A stretch of DNA of 64,000 nucleotides from Impatiens glandulifera (GCF_907164915.1 NC_061867.1:26884308-26948307), one strand, 5' to 3'; counted from the first letter of the stretch, positions 36,184-48,308 are shown. The notes: generated from the sequence alone by a model not told the origin. Translations and numbers: made by a program.

Positions 36184-37228
36184 CATTTAGCCCGTGTATT
36201 TGCACGATTAATAGTATAAAAAACCGTGAAAAAAATTACGGATAACATTTTTAATTTTATTTTTAATCGTTTTAAGTTTATGGGTGGGTCAACTCACAAT
36301 CCGACCAAAATATCCATTTACTCAACATCATTATATATATATTAGTTAGTTAAAAAATTGAATTTATATTAATGTTAAAACGTCCCACGTTCATCAAATT
36401 TGGTGTTGAATTTAAAATATAAAGTTTTTGTAGCCTAGTTGGTTAAAGAGTTGAACTTGTTTTGTTAGGTTGCAAGTTCGAAACATACCTCTAGCATTTT
36501 TAATTTTATTTTTAACCGTTTTAAATTTAAAGGAGAGTTAACCCACAATCCGACCCAAGTATCCAAATTAACCACAGCTCTCGACCCGGCAATCCGGACA
36601 CTTTAAAAACTAAGAATCATTATATATATAGAGAGAGATTAGTTAGTTAAAAAAATTAACTTATATTAATATTAAAACGTCCCGCGTTTATAAAATTTGA
36701 TGTTGAATTAAAATATAAAGTGCCTAGTTGGTTAAAGAGCTATATTTGTTTTGTTAGGTTGTAAGTTCGAAACATACCTCTAGCATTTTTTATTTTATTT
36801 TTAACCGTTTTAAATTTAAAGACAGGTCAACCCACAATCCGACCCAGGTATCCAAATTAACCACAGCTCTCGACCCGGCAATCCAGACACTTTAAAAATT
36901 AAACATCATTATATATATATATAGATTAGTTAGTTAAAATTGTACTTATATTAATATTAAAACGTCCTACGTTTATCAAACTTGGTGTTGAATTTAAAAT
37001 ATAAAGTCTTTGTAGCCTAGTTGGTTAAAGAGTAATACTTGTTTTGTTAAGTTGCAAGTTCGAAACATACCTCTAGCATTTTTAATTTTATTTTTAACCT
37101 TAGCAATTTTTAATTTTATTTTTAACCTTTTTAAATTTAAAGGCGGGTCAACCCACAATCCAACCCAAGTATCCAAATTAACCACAGCTCTCGACCCGGC
37201 AATCCAGACATTTTAAAAATTAAGCATC

Positions 37229-37265
<37 letters not shown>
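36184..37265. repeat. satellite array 1 with tRNA-like A and B boxes, ~290-bp unit, 3 copies
   Basis: Opens with a head containing GTGTATTTGCACGATTAA. TRGCCTAGTTGGTTAAAG (A-box-like) recurs near 36431, 36721 and 37012. Each is followed about 35 bp later by GCAAGTTCGAAACA (B-box-like), then GGTCAACCCACAATCCGACCC and CTCTCGACCCGGCAATCC. Each unit ends in a (TA)n run, and the array ends in a (TA)n tract at 37230-37265. The tRNA-like part suggests SINE ancestry. Confidence 0.8.
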
Positions 37266-37268
<3 letters not shown>

Positions 37269-37354
37269 GTAAGGAATTAAGGAATTCAGAATAATAATTA
37301 ATTATTATAATTAATTTAAGGAATTAAAATAATAATAATATTATTTTAACTAGC

Positions 37355-39440
37355 ATGTATCTCGTGCATTTGCACGAGTAATAATATAAAAAATAGTGAA
37401 AAAAATATTACGGTAAAAAAAATTTTGGCGGGTCAACCCAAATTCCGACTCAAATATCCATTTACTCTCACATATATCCAAATTAATCACAGCTCTCGAC
37501 CCGGCAATCCGGAAACTTTAAAAATTAGGCATTATTATATATATATATATATAGATTAGTTAGTTAAAAAGTTGAACTTATATGGTTAAAATGTCACGCG
37601 TTTATCAAATTTGGGGTTGAATTTAAGATATAAAGTGTTATTAGCCTAGTTAGTTAAAAGGTTGTACTTGTTTTGTTAGGTTGCAAGTTCGAACCATATC
37701 TATAGCATTTTTAATTTTATTTTTAACCGTTTTAAGTTTATGTACGGGTCAACCCACAATCCGACCCAAATATCCATTTACTCTCACATATATCCAAATT
37801 AACCACAGCTCTCGACCCGGCAATCCGGACACTTTAAAAATTAAGCATCATTATATATATATAGATTAGTTAGTTAAAAAGTTGAACTTATATTTTTAAA
37901 ATGTCACGCGTTTATCAAATTTTGGGTTAAATTTAAAATATAAAGTGTTATTAGCCTAGTTGGTTAGAAGGTTGTACTTGTTTTGTTAGGTTACAAGTTT
38001 GAACCATACTTATAGCATTTTTAATTTTATTTTTAACCGTTTTAAGTTTATGGACGGGTCAACCCACAATCCGACCCAAGTATACATTTACTCTCACATA
38101 TATCCAAATTAACCACAGCTCTCGACCCAGCAATCTAGACACTTTAAAAATTAAGCATCATTATATATATATATATATATATAGATTAGTTAGTTAAAAA
38201 GTTGAACTTATATTATTAAAATGTCACGCGTTTATCAAATTTTGGGTTAAATTTAAAATATAAAGTGTTATTAGTCTAGTTGGTTAAAATGTTGTACTTG
38301 ATTTGTTAGGTTGCAAGTTCGAACCATACCTATAGTATTTTTAATTTTATTTTTAACCGTTTTAAATTTATGGACGGGTCAACCCACAATCCGACCCAAG
38401 TATCCATTTACTCTCACATATATCCAAATTAACCACAACTCTCGACCCGGCAATCCGGACACTTTAAAAATTAAGCATCATTATATATATATATAGATTA
38501 GTTAGTTAAAAAGTTGAACTTATTTTGTTAAAATGTCACGCGTTTATCAAATTTTGGGTTGAATTTAAAATATAAAGTGTTATTAGCCTAGTTGGTTAAA
38601 AGATTGTACTTGTTTTGTTAGGTTGTAAGTTCGAACCATACCTATAGCATTTTTAATTTTATTTTTTAACAGTTTTAAGTTGATGGACGGATCAACCTAC
38701 AATCCAACCCAAGTATACATTTACTCTCACATATATCCAAATTAACCACAGTTTTCGACCCAGCAATCCGGACACTTTAAAAATTAAGCATCATTATATA
38801 TATATAGATTAGTTAGTTAAAAAGTTGAACTTATATTATTAAAATGTCACGCGTTTATCAAATTTTGGGTTGAATTTAAATTATAAAGTGTTATTAGCCT
38901 AGTTGGTTAAAATATTATACTTGTTTTGTTAGGTTACAAGTTCGAGCCATACCTATAGCATTTTTAATTTTATTTTTAACCGTTTTAAGTTTATAGGCGG
39001 GTCAACCAACAATCTGACCCAAGTATCCATTTACTCTCACATATATCCAAATTAACCACAGCTCTCGACCCGGCAATCCGGACACTTTAAAAATTAAGCA
39101 TCATTATATATATATATAAATAGATAGATTAGTTAGTTAAAAAGTTGAACTTATATTGTTAAAATGTCACGCGTTTATCAAATTTAGGTTGAATTTAAAA
39201 TATAAAGTGTTATTAGCCTAGTTGGTTAAAAGGTTGTACTTGTTTTATTAGGTTGCAAGTTCGAACCATACATATAGCATTTTTAATTTTATTTTTAACC
39301 GTTTTAAGTTTATGGACAGGTCAACCCACAATCCGACCCAAGTATCCATTTACTCTCACATATATCCAAATTAACCACAGCTCTCGACCCGACAATCCGG
39401 ACACTTTAAAAATTAAGCATCATTATATATATATAGATTA
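37355..39440. repeat. satellite array 2 with tRNA-like A and B boxes, ~310-320-bp unit, 6 copies
   Basis: Opens with ACTAGCATGTAT followed by the hairpin CTCGTGCATTTGCACGAG. Units with TTAGCCTAGTTGG (near 37642, 37952, 38272 with one change, 38584, 38894, 39214) and AGTTCGAACC follow. TAGCCTAGTTGG fits the A-box consensus TRGCNNAGYNGG exactly. Units are joined at short (TA)n stretches. Frames of about 62 codons that recur in each copy are by-products of the repeat. Confidence 0.85.
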
Positions 39441-40248
39441 GTTAAAGATTGAAGTAATATTTATTCCTGAAATAATTGTTAATATATTAATACATTTATA
39501 TACAATTAAGAATAAAGTAAAATATATTATGGAATTCTAGAATTTTAAAATTTTAATATATATCTATAATATATGTTATGATTTGAGAATTAAGTAAAGA
39601 TAAATATATATTTTTATATTTATTTAACATATTTATAATATTTTATAAATATTGATTAGCATATTAAAAAATTATATATTAAAATATATTCAATGAATTA
39701 ATATATAAAAAAGCGGATGAATACATACATTTATTTATGACTGACTTAACGACTGTTTATGAATATATTCAAAAATAAAAATAAAATAAAACAAAAATAA
39801 AATAAAAAAATAAAATTATCAAGAATAGAAAGAAAGAAAATATAGTAATATTATTATTTTATTATTAATAATAATTTAATAAAAAAAAAGAATATCAATA
39901 ACTTATTTAGAAGAATTAAGTTATTTATCAAGAATTAAGGAAATCAATTAACCTAATAATTGATAAATTTAGAATTTTAGATTATTTCATTATTTTATCC
40001 GTATGTAATTGATTATTTCATTATTTTATTTTATTATTATATTTGAATGAATAATCAATCATGTTATATTACATATTTGGATATATATTTACATATTTCA
40101 AAAGTATTTGGGTGATAAGTAAGATCACAATTATTTGTTTTATGTTACACGCATATGGAATTTATGCAATTTTGATACATAAAACAATATTCAGATTTTT
40201 GGTATTAATAACACATTCAAAATTTGGTACAATTTTATGCCCACTTAA

Positions 40249-40700
40249 ATTTGTAATTATGCGGTTGTTAATCGACCCAAAGGAAGGTTAATAATTGGCC
40301 GGATTGCAAATTTAAAGAATGTACTAATTATTAATTTATAGAACATATTTGTTTTATAAGATTAAGACGGTTGTGTTTGTAACTATGCGATTATTAATCG
40401 GACAAAAGGAAGTTTAATAATTGGTCGAGTTACACACTTAAAGTATGTACATAAGTTATTAATTTATTAAATGAATTAATTGAAGCAACATTCTACCAAA
40501 GTACGCTCTCTTGTGTAGGTTAATATGTTTTATAAATTAAGAAGGTAGTGTATATGTAATTCATGCGGTTATTTAATCGGCCCAAAGGAAGATAAATAAT
40601 TGGTCAGAATAACGTTATGCACATCATGTGATAATAAATATGTAACAATTATTCGGCGTGCCATGTGAATAATTGGTTTGTCCAAAGATAACCAATTGTT
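40249..40700 (+). repeat. spaced repeat, AATCGGCCCAAAGGAAG type, 3-4 copies
   Basis: A ~50-bp block with GCGGTTRTTAATCG, CCAAAGGAAG and TTAATAATTGGYC occurs near 40255, 40380 and 40558, with a weaker copy near 40640. It lies inside the old copia element. No coding sense seen; surrounding sequence (39441-41900) is AT-rich and otherwise featureless. Confidence 0.65.
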
Positions 40701-41929
40701 TGATAGGACTTATTGTTAATATTTTATTACTACAAAAGTGTACCATTTGCAAGTTAATATTTAATGTCTAAAGACTTAAATATTAATGTTGCGTTTGGTA
40801 TCTTGTGATGAGACGTACCAGTATTTTGAATTTACGTGATTATTAAAATTTTGTGAGTATGGTTGTTCATTTGTTTTGTTATATAATTAAGTTAACACTT
40901 CTACTTATACGGATTTTTCTTATCAACATCTTAAGTTCATTTTATATGATAAAGTTTAAGGCGTTTCTGAATTGTTATTTCTTAAGAATTATATCTAAAA
41001 GGGTTAAAATTGCTAAGGGTATTTTTAGACTAAAGATATCATAAAAAATACACCATAATATATGTTTTATTTTGTTTCAAAATTAAATGTATTAAAGATA
41101 GAATTGCACTAATGTATTCTCATGCATCTAATTTGGATTTTCTTATTCACACTTAAGTTAAATGATGTGAATTGTAGTTGTCTAAAGGGAGACTTAGTCT
41201 CTATATGAACTCACATCAATTGTGTATAAGAAAATAAAAGATTGAAAAAAAAAATAAAAAAAAATAACATAAATAGTGTTCACTTAACAAATACCTTAAA
41301 CGATAATAAAGAAATGAGGTTGTAAGAATTGCAGATATTGAACCTAAAAGAAAATTACTAAAGAAAGTGGTGCATAAAAGAATACATATTATAAGTTTGT
41401 TTTGTTTGTTCTAAGAATAATTTAACTATAGTACTCACACACATTTGATTGGAACTTAGGTGTTACTATCTAAAGTGAGTGTGTTAATGTATGGTTGAGT
41501 TAGTTGTTAAAAATCAATTGATGGTGAAAGAAACATCGACGTGAACAATGACAATTCAAATTAAAGATAAAGAATTAAGGAACAATTTCAGAAACTCTTT
41601 ATTTAGAAACAAACATTTAGGACATATTTCCATATAATAAATTTATTTGGAGAGAATAATTAAATAACTACAACTTATATATGGAATACGTTTCAATTAA
41701 AATAACTAATAAGTTCTTTTGGGGTTGTCTAGTTAAGGTTAGGCTTTACAGGCCTAAAGAAAATAAATTGGACTAAAGAATTGTTAATTGTTAGATATTC
41801 TAAAAGATTTAGAGACAAAATTAGTCTCATAAGTACTTCAAGATTAGCCTTGAAAATAAATATATACATATTACTCTTTAAACAAGAGTCTAATGTATGC
41901 TCTAGATTATATGAATCAAGAAATTAAGT

Positions 41930-42600
41930 ACATTTATGATGTTGGACAAATACTTGAAAGATCCTGGTTTGGATCATTAAGAAAGCAACCAAACAATTAA
42001 TGTGATATTTTAAGAACAAAGTATTACATACTCATATAGTGAAATCGAATCCGTTAGAGATTATTTGGTATATTGATTCGAATTTTGTTGGATACTAAAA
42101 CAGTCGAAAATTCGTGTCACATCATTTTAGTTTAAAAAATTAATTTTTGGAAGAGTGTTAAGTAGACACTCGAATTATTTCAAGTTGATGGCAGAATTTA
42201 TTAGGTGTTTTGTGGCATCAAATTAAAGAATCTGACTGCAAAATTTTGTCACGGGGTTACAAATTATGAATGATATAAAAAGACCACTAAAGATATTACG
42301 TGACAATAATTTGGAGTTCTTTTACTTTAAGAGTAATATGAGTTCGACTAAGTTAAACTATTTGGAAAATAAAGAATTCATAATGTTTACTTATCTATTA
42401 AGCATAATTGGACAAACTCTAAAGTTACAGACTAGTTCTCTAAATATTTGTTATCTGAGGTCTTTCATGAACATATTTTTCATATGGATATTGCATATTT
42501 AGATGATATACAGTTTTAGTGAGAGTTTTTATTGTGATGCTTGTATATATAAAATTTGGAATTTATGTGCACATTAAAGAATAAGTTTTTTAAAGAAATC
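41930..42600 (+). pseudogene. copia reverse transcriptase end and RNase H, heavily decayed
   Basis: Short matches in shifting frames follow the copia order: GLDH (about 41970) from the end of reverse transcriptase, then AEFIRCFVASN near 42190, then QIMNDIKRPLKILRDNN near 42262-42310, which corresponds to the RNase H segment with its catalytic Asp. The segment after it retains the usual K.. YL spacing. Stops and frameshifts are frequent. The match is by pattern and confidence is moderate; it agrees with the LTRs in strand and position. Confidence 0.65.
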
Positions 42601-42903
42601 AAGATTATAAAGTTATTCAGATTGATCTCTATAAGGAATAAAGGAGGACCAGTTGGTATTAGACATGTTAAAGATCACACTACATGTTAATCCACACTAC
42701 ACACCCATATTTAATCTATGTCATTTGATTGTATTGACATATGTGACTATTGAGAGTTTAGTTACGAACTAATGTAACAAAATTCGCTTTAATCCTATGT
42801 TGATATAATTGATGGACGAGATTGATATAGATGTATTTGGAAATGATAACAATATATTGAGCTCTTAAGGTTATAATATACAATTGAAGGAAATATTATA
42901 TGA

Positions 42904-42917
42904 CCCAAGTGGGAGAT
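42904..42917 (+). other. polypurine tract
   Basis: AAGTGGGAGAT immediately before the LTR start TGTTGG: the usual copia plus-strand primer. Confidence 0.8.
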
Positions 42918-43509
42918 TGTTGGAATTATTTCCAATATTTGGGTACATATATTATTTAATAATTGTATATTAGTTGTTACCATAATAAAGATTAAAGCCC
43001 AATTAAAGTGATCTATTAAAGTATAAAAGTTATGAGCTTATTTAGACATCTATAACAAATATGGGGACATATTTGTGTAGAAACAAAAATACCATCTATT
43101 ATTTCGTTGATGTGCCGAATAATAAATGGGTATATTAGGGCTAGGTCCCTAACCCATATAGATAGTCTACCTAATTTGTTTCTCTCATCGAACAATGAGG
43201 TTTTAGGTTCATCTCTCAAGAACATTAAAGGGCTATCGATATAGGGTTGGAAGACTTAAACCCCACTCACATCAGACATTCTGATCCAGGTCTAGATATA
43301 GAACAAGAAGATCCACATTTCGATCCAGGTCCAGATTCAGAACAAGAAGATCCAAGATCTAGAGAAGATTAAGAAGAAGAGAATAACGAAGAACGACTTA
43401 ATGGACCGTTCTTCATTCAAGATCCAGGTATGTTTCCGCAATTACAGTTTATCTCAATTTATCGGCATAGAGTATATAGATTATAGACTTAAGGATTTAG
43501 ATTTAGATT
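42918..43509 (+). repeat. 3' LTR (copy B), terminal ~12 bp missing
   Basis: Aligns along its length with copy A but loses the last bases (AAGAAACTAACA). It is followed by a ~30-bp stretch (AATAAGTAAGGAGAATTTAT) that also occurs in the element interior near 35765-35790, evidence of rearrangement. Confidence 0.82.
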
Positions 43510-43539
43510 ATATATTATTAATAAGTAAGGAGAATTTAT

Positions 43540-44141
43540 GTTTCTTTAATCTAAATCTTTAATCCTTAATCCTTAAGTCTATAATCTATATACTCTATGT
43601 CGATAAATTGAGATAAACTGTAATTGCGGAAACATACCTGGATCTTGAATGAAGAACGGTCCATTAAGTCGTTCTTCGTTATTCTCTTCTTCTTGATCTT
43701 CCTTAGATCTTGGATCTTCTTGTTCTGAATCTGGACCTGGATCGGAATGTGGATTTTCTTGTTCTATATCTGGACCTAGATCGGAATGTCTGATGTGGGT
43801 GGAGTTTAAGTCTTTCAACCCTATATCGATAGCCTTTTAGTGTTCTTGAGAGATGAAACCTTATTGATCGATGAGAGAAACAAATTAGGTAGACTATCTA
43901 TACGGGTTGGGGACCTAGCCCTAATATACTCATTTATTATTCGACCCATCAACGAAATAATAAATGGTATTTTTGCTTCTACACAAATATGTCCCCATAT
44001 TTATTATAGATGTCTAAATAAGCCCATAACTTTTATACTTTAATAGATCACTTTAATTGGGTTTTAATCTTTATTATGGTAACAACTAATATGCAATTAT
44101 TAAATAATATATGTATCCAAATATTAGAAATAATTCCAACA
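43540..44141 (-). repeat. inverted third LTR copy
   Basis: Reverse complement of the same LTR, starting at the LTR 3' end (GTTTCTTTAATC) and finishing AATAATTCCAACA. With copy B it forms a ~600-bp inverted repeat with a spacer of about 30 bp. Confidence 0.88.
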
Positions 44142-45326
44142 AAACTTCAATCACCTATCAACCTGCAAAATGCAACAGACGCAGGAATGTTTAATTAAAT
44201 TTATAAAAAAGAAAATTAGCTGTGTAGCAAAATAATTTAGGATGAAAAAAATAAAATTATAACAATTATTTTAACGAAAATTAGGGGAGTCAATCTTTTT
44301 TTTCTATGTTGTAATTTACAACATGGGATTTGGACTGCCCAATTCTCAATATCGACACCGAGTCTATACGAAAAAGGACTCGTTATTGCTTACAACCTTC
44401 CAACAAATGATAATTTTCTATTTTGGAGATTTCATTTCAAATGAATCGGTTTCTCTTGTTGTTAACGGAGCTTTCAATTACTTTAAATTGGCTAGTCACT
44501 TATTCGTTTGTAATAATAAAAATGAGGTTATGCCTCAAAGACAAATTTACAAGCTACTTTTTCTTTTCAAATGTCTTGGAAGCATGCACAATCAAACTGG
44601 GTATGGACTACCTCAATAAAATTCGTCCAAAGTTAAACCATATTTTCCCATCTCCAACTACTTGCATCATTAAGTAGTGGTGGCCAAAAAATCCGATCCG
44701 AAAAATCCGAATGTTGATCCGGCCGATCTGATTTGAAAAAATTTGAATCCGATATTTTTACCGAATTTTCAGATCGAATACGGATCGAGAAAAAAATCGG
44801 ACACCCGAAGCTGATTTGGTGAGTTTTAAAATTTAAAAATAAAATAACATATTTATAAAAATTACAAACTCTAAGAGCCTAGACAATAATTAGTGTATTT
44901 TTATAATTTGTCTCAAATAGTATTTTAGTAATTTTCAAACAACCACATCCGTGAATTAAAATATTTCTATGTTTACCCAAACAAAAATATTATCAAATAA
45001 TTAATTATCAAACAAGACGGTTGGCCGATTCGATCCGTAATTTTTTTAAAATAGAGGTGGTTTAAAAATGAGTTAAATGAGTTAGGATTCTCATAAAAAA
45101 AATAATATTAATTGAAATTGTGATTCATGATTATAGGGGGTCTAAACCCTAATCTTTTGTTAAAAAAAAAAACTTTATCTCACACAAATATGTCTTGAAC
45201 ATTAATAATGTGTACATGATATTTGTACTTCAATAAAAATCTATAAAGTTATTATTCAAGTAATTCTTCAAGGTGGACGATATGACAAAGATAACAAAAA
45301 GCTTATATGATTTATGATCTGTTTTT
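44142..45326. other. intergenic DNA
   Basis: 44323-44677 has two overlapping open frames (84-98 codons) in a less AT-rich patch; no family recognised and the frames disagree with each other. 44690-44800 is a run of ATCCGA-like repeats. Otherwise AT-rich. Confidence 0.45.
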
Positions 45327-46347
45327 TCATATAGAAGTTGGAGCACAAGCAACATCAAGAGCAATAGAAATCGATGCCGGACCAGCAGCAACTACTTTAG
45401 TGGAGAGTGGTTGGCCGGAGCTGAGGATCTGCACCATTTCCCGCCGTGGGTTTATTTGTTGTGCCTTACACACACCATCCAACATAAGTCCTAAAACCAC
45501 CATATTAATTTAGATTATTATATATAACCAAACCATCAAAAAGATACTCTAAATCTTGATATTATAAATAGAAATATAATAATTTGATTGCAAAAATTAG
45601 TTCTGAAATACCTTCAGCCAATGCAAGATTGTAGTAGAGATGAACTATGTTGGGACAACCCTCATAGCAAATGGTAGAACATAGTGAAGAAGTCATGAAG
45701 TGGGAGTCGAGGAGAGAATCCGATGAGATGCCCACCGCGTATCTGTCAAGCCCACAGGCGTCAATGCATTCGTCGCTTTCGATCCACTCCGGCATGTTGT
45801 TTGCCATAATTTCTGAAGTCTTACATTGGTAATTCTCCCGATCATCATTCTCCCTAGTTGGTGTCGTAGGGGATGTCTCTAGAAGACAACGTTTCCCAGA
45901 CGATGCCACCGAGAATGAACATAGACCAACCGGAAGTTCCTCACATACGATCTCACCTATGTATATTAAGTGTAAACTAAATTAATAATATTGAATAAAG
46001 TAATAAGATAAATAATTTTGTTTAAATGATTTTCAATCAACAAGTAAACAAACAAATAATTATGATTTCAATGAAGACAAATGATTATATTTTAACAATA
46101 TTGGTCAATCAAAACTTAAAAGAGATGAATCTCCAATATATGTTTTTGTTTTTTGTGTCATGCTAATTTTATGTTTTGTATTATAACCCTCCAATTCTTA
46201 TCAACAGAGAACAGAGGAGAGGGTATAATGAAAAGTTTCATCAATTCAAATAATAATAAGAATATTGGAAGATGATGATTCATTCATACCAAGAACTCCA
46301 TGAATTAGGAAGAGAGAAAATAAGAGGAGAAGCTGCACCAAGGCCAT
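45327..46347 (-). CDS. PAR1: PAR1-family (photoassimilate-responsive protein 1) secreted protein
   Basis: Three exons on the minus strand: 46347-46290, 45956-45612 and 45490-45327, giving 188 residues without a stop. Exon 1 is a hydrophobic signal peptide (MALVQLLLLFSLFLIHG). The PAR1 domain follows: EELPVGLCSFSVASSGKRC, YQCKTSEI, ESDECIDACGLDR, GISSDSLL and CYEGCPNIVHLYYNLALAEG, with about ten spaced Cys suggesting disulfides. Exon 3 has NPRREMVQILSSGQ. The family was named from tobacco transcripts induced by sugar accumulation; its biochemical role is unknown. Probably extracellular. All four splice junctions are GT-AG. Confidence 0.92.
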
Positions 46348-47026
46348 CTGTATTAATTATAATTATGTGTTAATCTTGTTAATTATTGTTTAGAACTATA
46401 ATTAAGAGCCGATCAATCTCTGCTTATATATGTATAGCCATTCATGTAAAGACAGCAACCAGTATAATATATTGGATAAAACAATAATATTTCTAATCCC
46501 TTTAAAACTATTTAATTATTAGATTCATCTTAGGATAAAAATCATATGTATCTATGCATATCTACTTTAATAACAAGTGTTCCGTCTATGAATATAAAAT
46601 ATAATTGTACTATAAAAAATTGGAACAGTCTATGTTAAATTAATATATCATTATTAATATTGTTAAATTTTTTGTTAAGTTAACACATCCAATGATTGAT
46701 AACTAAAATGGAAAGCATAAATAGTTAAAAAAAAAAAAAAAAAATTATAGTTGAAATGAAAATCTTTAATTGAAATGGGTCATTATTCTTTAAACCAGTT
46801 GTATGAATCCTGTCCGGAGAACCTAATGCAATAATCTATCTTTTCTTGTTCCATTGTAAAACAGAAGAGAGATAGCTGTTTTCTTGTTGAGTTAGTTTTT
46901 ATATAATTTAAGCAAACCACTAACAAAATGTCACATTTATTTCTTGTAATTCTCGTACAACCCCGAAACAGATCGGGAGGGTCACAAAATTCTATCAAAA
47001 CCAATTCCAAGATTCAACATCAACAG
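46348..47026. other. intergenic DNA between PAR1 and COQ4
   Basis: AT-rich, with an A-run at 46724-46743. The final ~100 bases are the 3' region of COQ4. Nothing else seen. Confidence 0.5.
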
Positions 47027-47809
47027 TTAATCGAGGTTTTGTGGAGTGGGAGCAGGAATTATACCCCATTTCCTCCTAACATCATCGAGATCTTCATCAA
47101 AATGCCTCTCATAATAAATGCACATAAGATCAGTCGATTGCATACCAGCCCTCACCGCCCACGGGAAGTAATGCTGGTAAAATACCTTTCTCTGCTTGCT
47201 ACTGAATCTCGAACTTCCCCCAATAACCGACATCAGACACATGGGCAGCATCATCTGCTCAAACTCGATAACCTTAAGCGCAGATTCACCTATTAAGTTG
47301 GTCTGAAGCCCAAACAGTGTGTGCCAGAAATCATGCACCTCACGGGCACGCATAGCAACATATGCAAGCTCCTCTGTTTCCATGAACCTAACAGGAGGTC
47401 TATCATCTGGAGAGAAGTTTCTCGATCCCATGAACTTGGCATAGGCTGCACCAAATGTGTTCTCTGGAAGGTCCCATGCATGTCCAACCTTGGATGATAT
47501 TACTCTTGGACGATCAACTAAAACTTTCTGTAAATTCAAACATCAAGAAATTATGAAAAAGTTTAGGCACTACCTAAGGGTAACTTTTCTTCAAAATGAA
47601 AATAAAAAACAAAGAAAGAACATTACCCTGCCTTCAGGACTTGACTTCATCCTCTGAAGAACCCTCTCAAATGCAGGTTTCCCAGTCGTCTCTCCCAAGG
47701 CAGCGATCAGATCAGCTCTTCTTGGGTCTAATAGTGCACCAACTGCAGAACCCAGCGCAACTGCAGCCTGTTGCCACCCTTTAAGCGGGACTCTGGCACT
47801 TTCAATCAT
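47027..47809 (-). CDS. COQ4: ubiquinone biosynthesis protein COQ4, mitochondrial
   Basis: Two exons (47809-47627, 47527-47027) join in phase 0 to 227 residues, the usual plant length. Family hallmarks: [30 protein letters not shown] at the start (given here by positions 47800-47710), [13 protein letters not shown], and the metal-binding HDXXH-X11-E motif in [30 protein letters not shown] and [11 protein letters not shown] follow. COQ4 organises the coenzyme Q synthesis complex on the matrix side of the inner mitochondrial membrane. The Met at 47809 has no long targeting peptide in front, as in other plant COQ4 forms. A spliced leader starting near 49940-50030 is possible. Confidence 0.93.
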
Positions 47810-48110
47810 CGCATTAACTTACAAGAACCAAAAACTGTTTCAGAAATTATTGCCGCCAATATTAAAGAAACAGGAGAAGTGCTAGGTGAGGCACCCTTCG
47901 TTATATCGATGGATAGCAACCGTTTGTTTATAAGAGAGAAAAATGAGAGGAGATCCTATGGTTTAGGATGCCCTAGCTCAACTTTGTTTCTGCCTGAAAA
48001 TGAAATCAAATAATCATTAAAAAAAGTCTTTGATCAACTTAAGCCTAATATAGTGTAGCCTCTACAACTAGAGGATGATCCACAGACATTTCTTCCTACT
48101 CTGCGTTTTA
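47810..48110. other. sequence just upstream of COQ4
   Basis: The plus strand is open from ~47771 to 48013 (..EVLGEAPFVISMDSNRLF..). Its composition is more coding-like than the surroundings, but no family was recognised and no start context is convincing. It may be another inserted gene fragment, like the SET piece beside it. Confidence 0.35.
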
Positions 48111-48308
48111 TCATACTGAAAATGTTGTAGTACCATAATCAAAAGTCAATTCCTTAATATAAGGAATGTGTCTAATAGCAAAAAGAGAAACATGAACATC
48201 ATATTGATTGTTATTTTCACACAAAACCGTGTGCTGATAAACATCAGGATCACAGCTATGGTTCATAAATTGACCTACATTACAAAGTTTTATGAAGCTA
48301 ATAACCAC
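48111..48308 (-). pseudogene. SET-domain fragment of SUVH-type histone methyltransferase
   Basis: About 60 codons read NVGQFMNHSCDPDVYQH.. FAIRHIPYIKELTFDYG. The NHSC.P and ELTFDYG motifs are the cofactor-binding and active-site core of SET domains, and the spacing fits the SUVH group. Only this C-terminal part is present; the pre-SET region, the SRA domain and the post-SET cysteines are absent nearby. It lies ~300 bp upstream of the COQ4 start on the same strand, possibly in a leader intron. A captured or retro-copied fragment is most likely. Confidence 0.8.

Larger units (their letters stand above)
34674..44141 (+). mobile_element. old Ty1/copia element with satellite-filled interior and an extra inverted LTR
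   Basis: Direct LTRs lie at 34674-35278 and 42918-~43509, with a primer-binding site after the first and a polypurine tract before the second. Remnants of pol survive at 41930-42600. Most of the 7.6-kb interior is AT-rich or made of satellite arrays. A third LTR copy, inverted, directly follows the second (43540-44141). AAAAC precedes the first LTR (34669-34673) and also occurs at 44141-44145. Confidence 0.8.

Noticed and set aside
36431..36495. A functional tRNA gene
   Set aside because: A and B boxes are present, but no acceptor stem or anticodon arm pairs, and the sequence recurs as a satellite unit.
37681..39441. Repeated ~62-codon frames with a hydrophobic start followed by TGQPTIRPKYPF
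   Set aside because: They recur only because the satellite unit recurs, have no consistent ATG and carry no coding signature.
43579..43818. Acidic protein (DPGPDSEQEDP repeats) in the inverted LTR
   Set aside because: It comes from a 39-bp duplication inside the LTR and is broken in the other two LTR copies.
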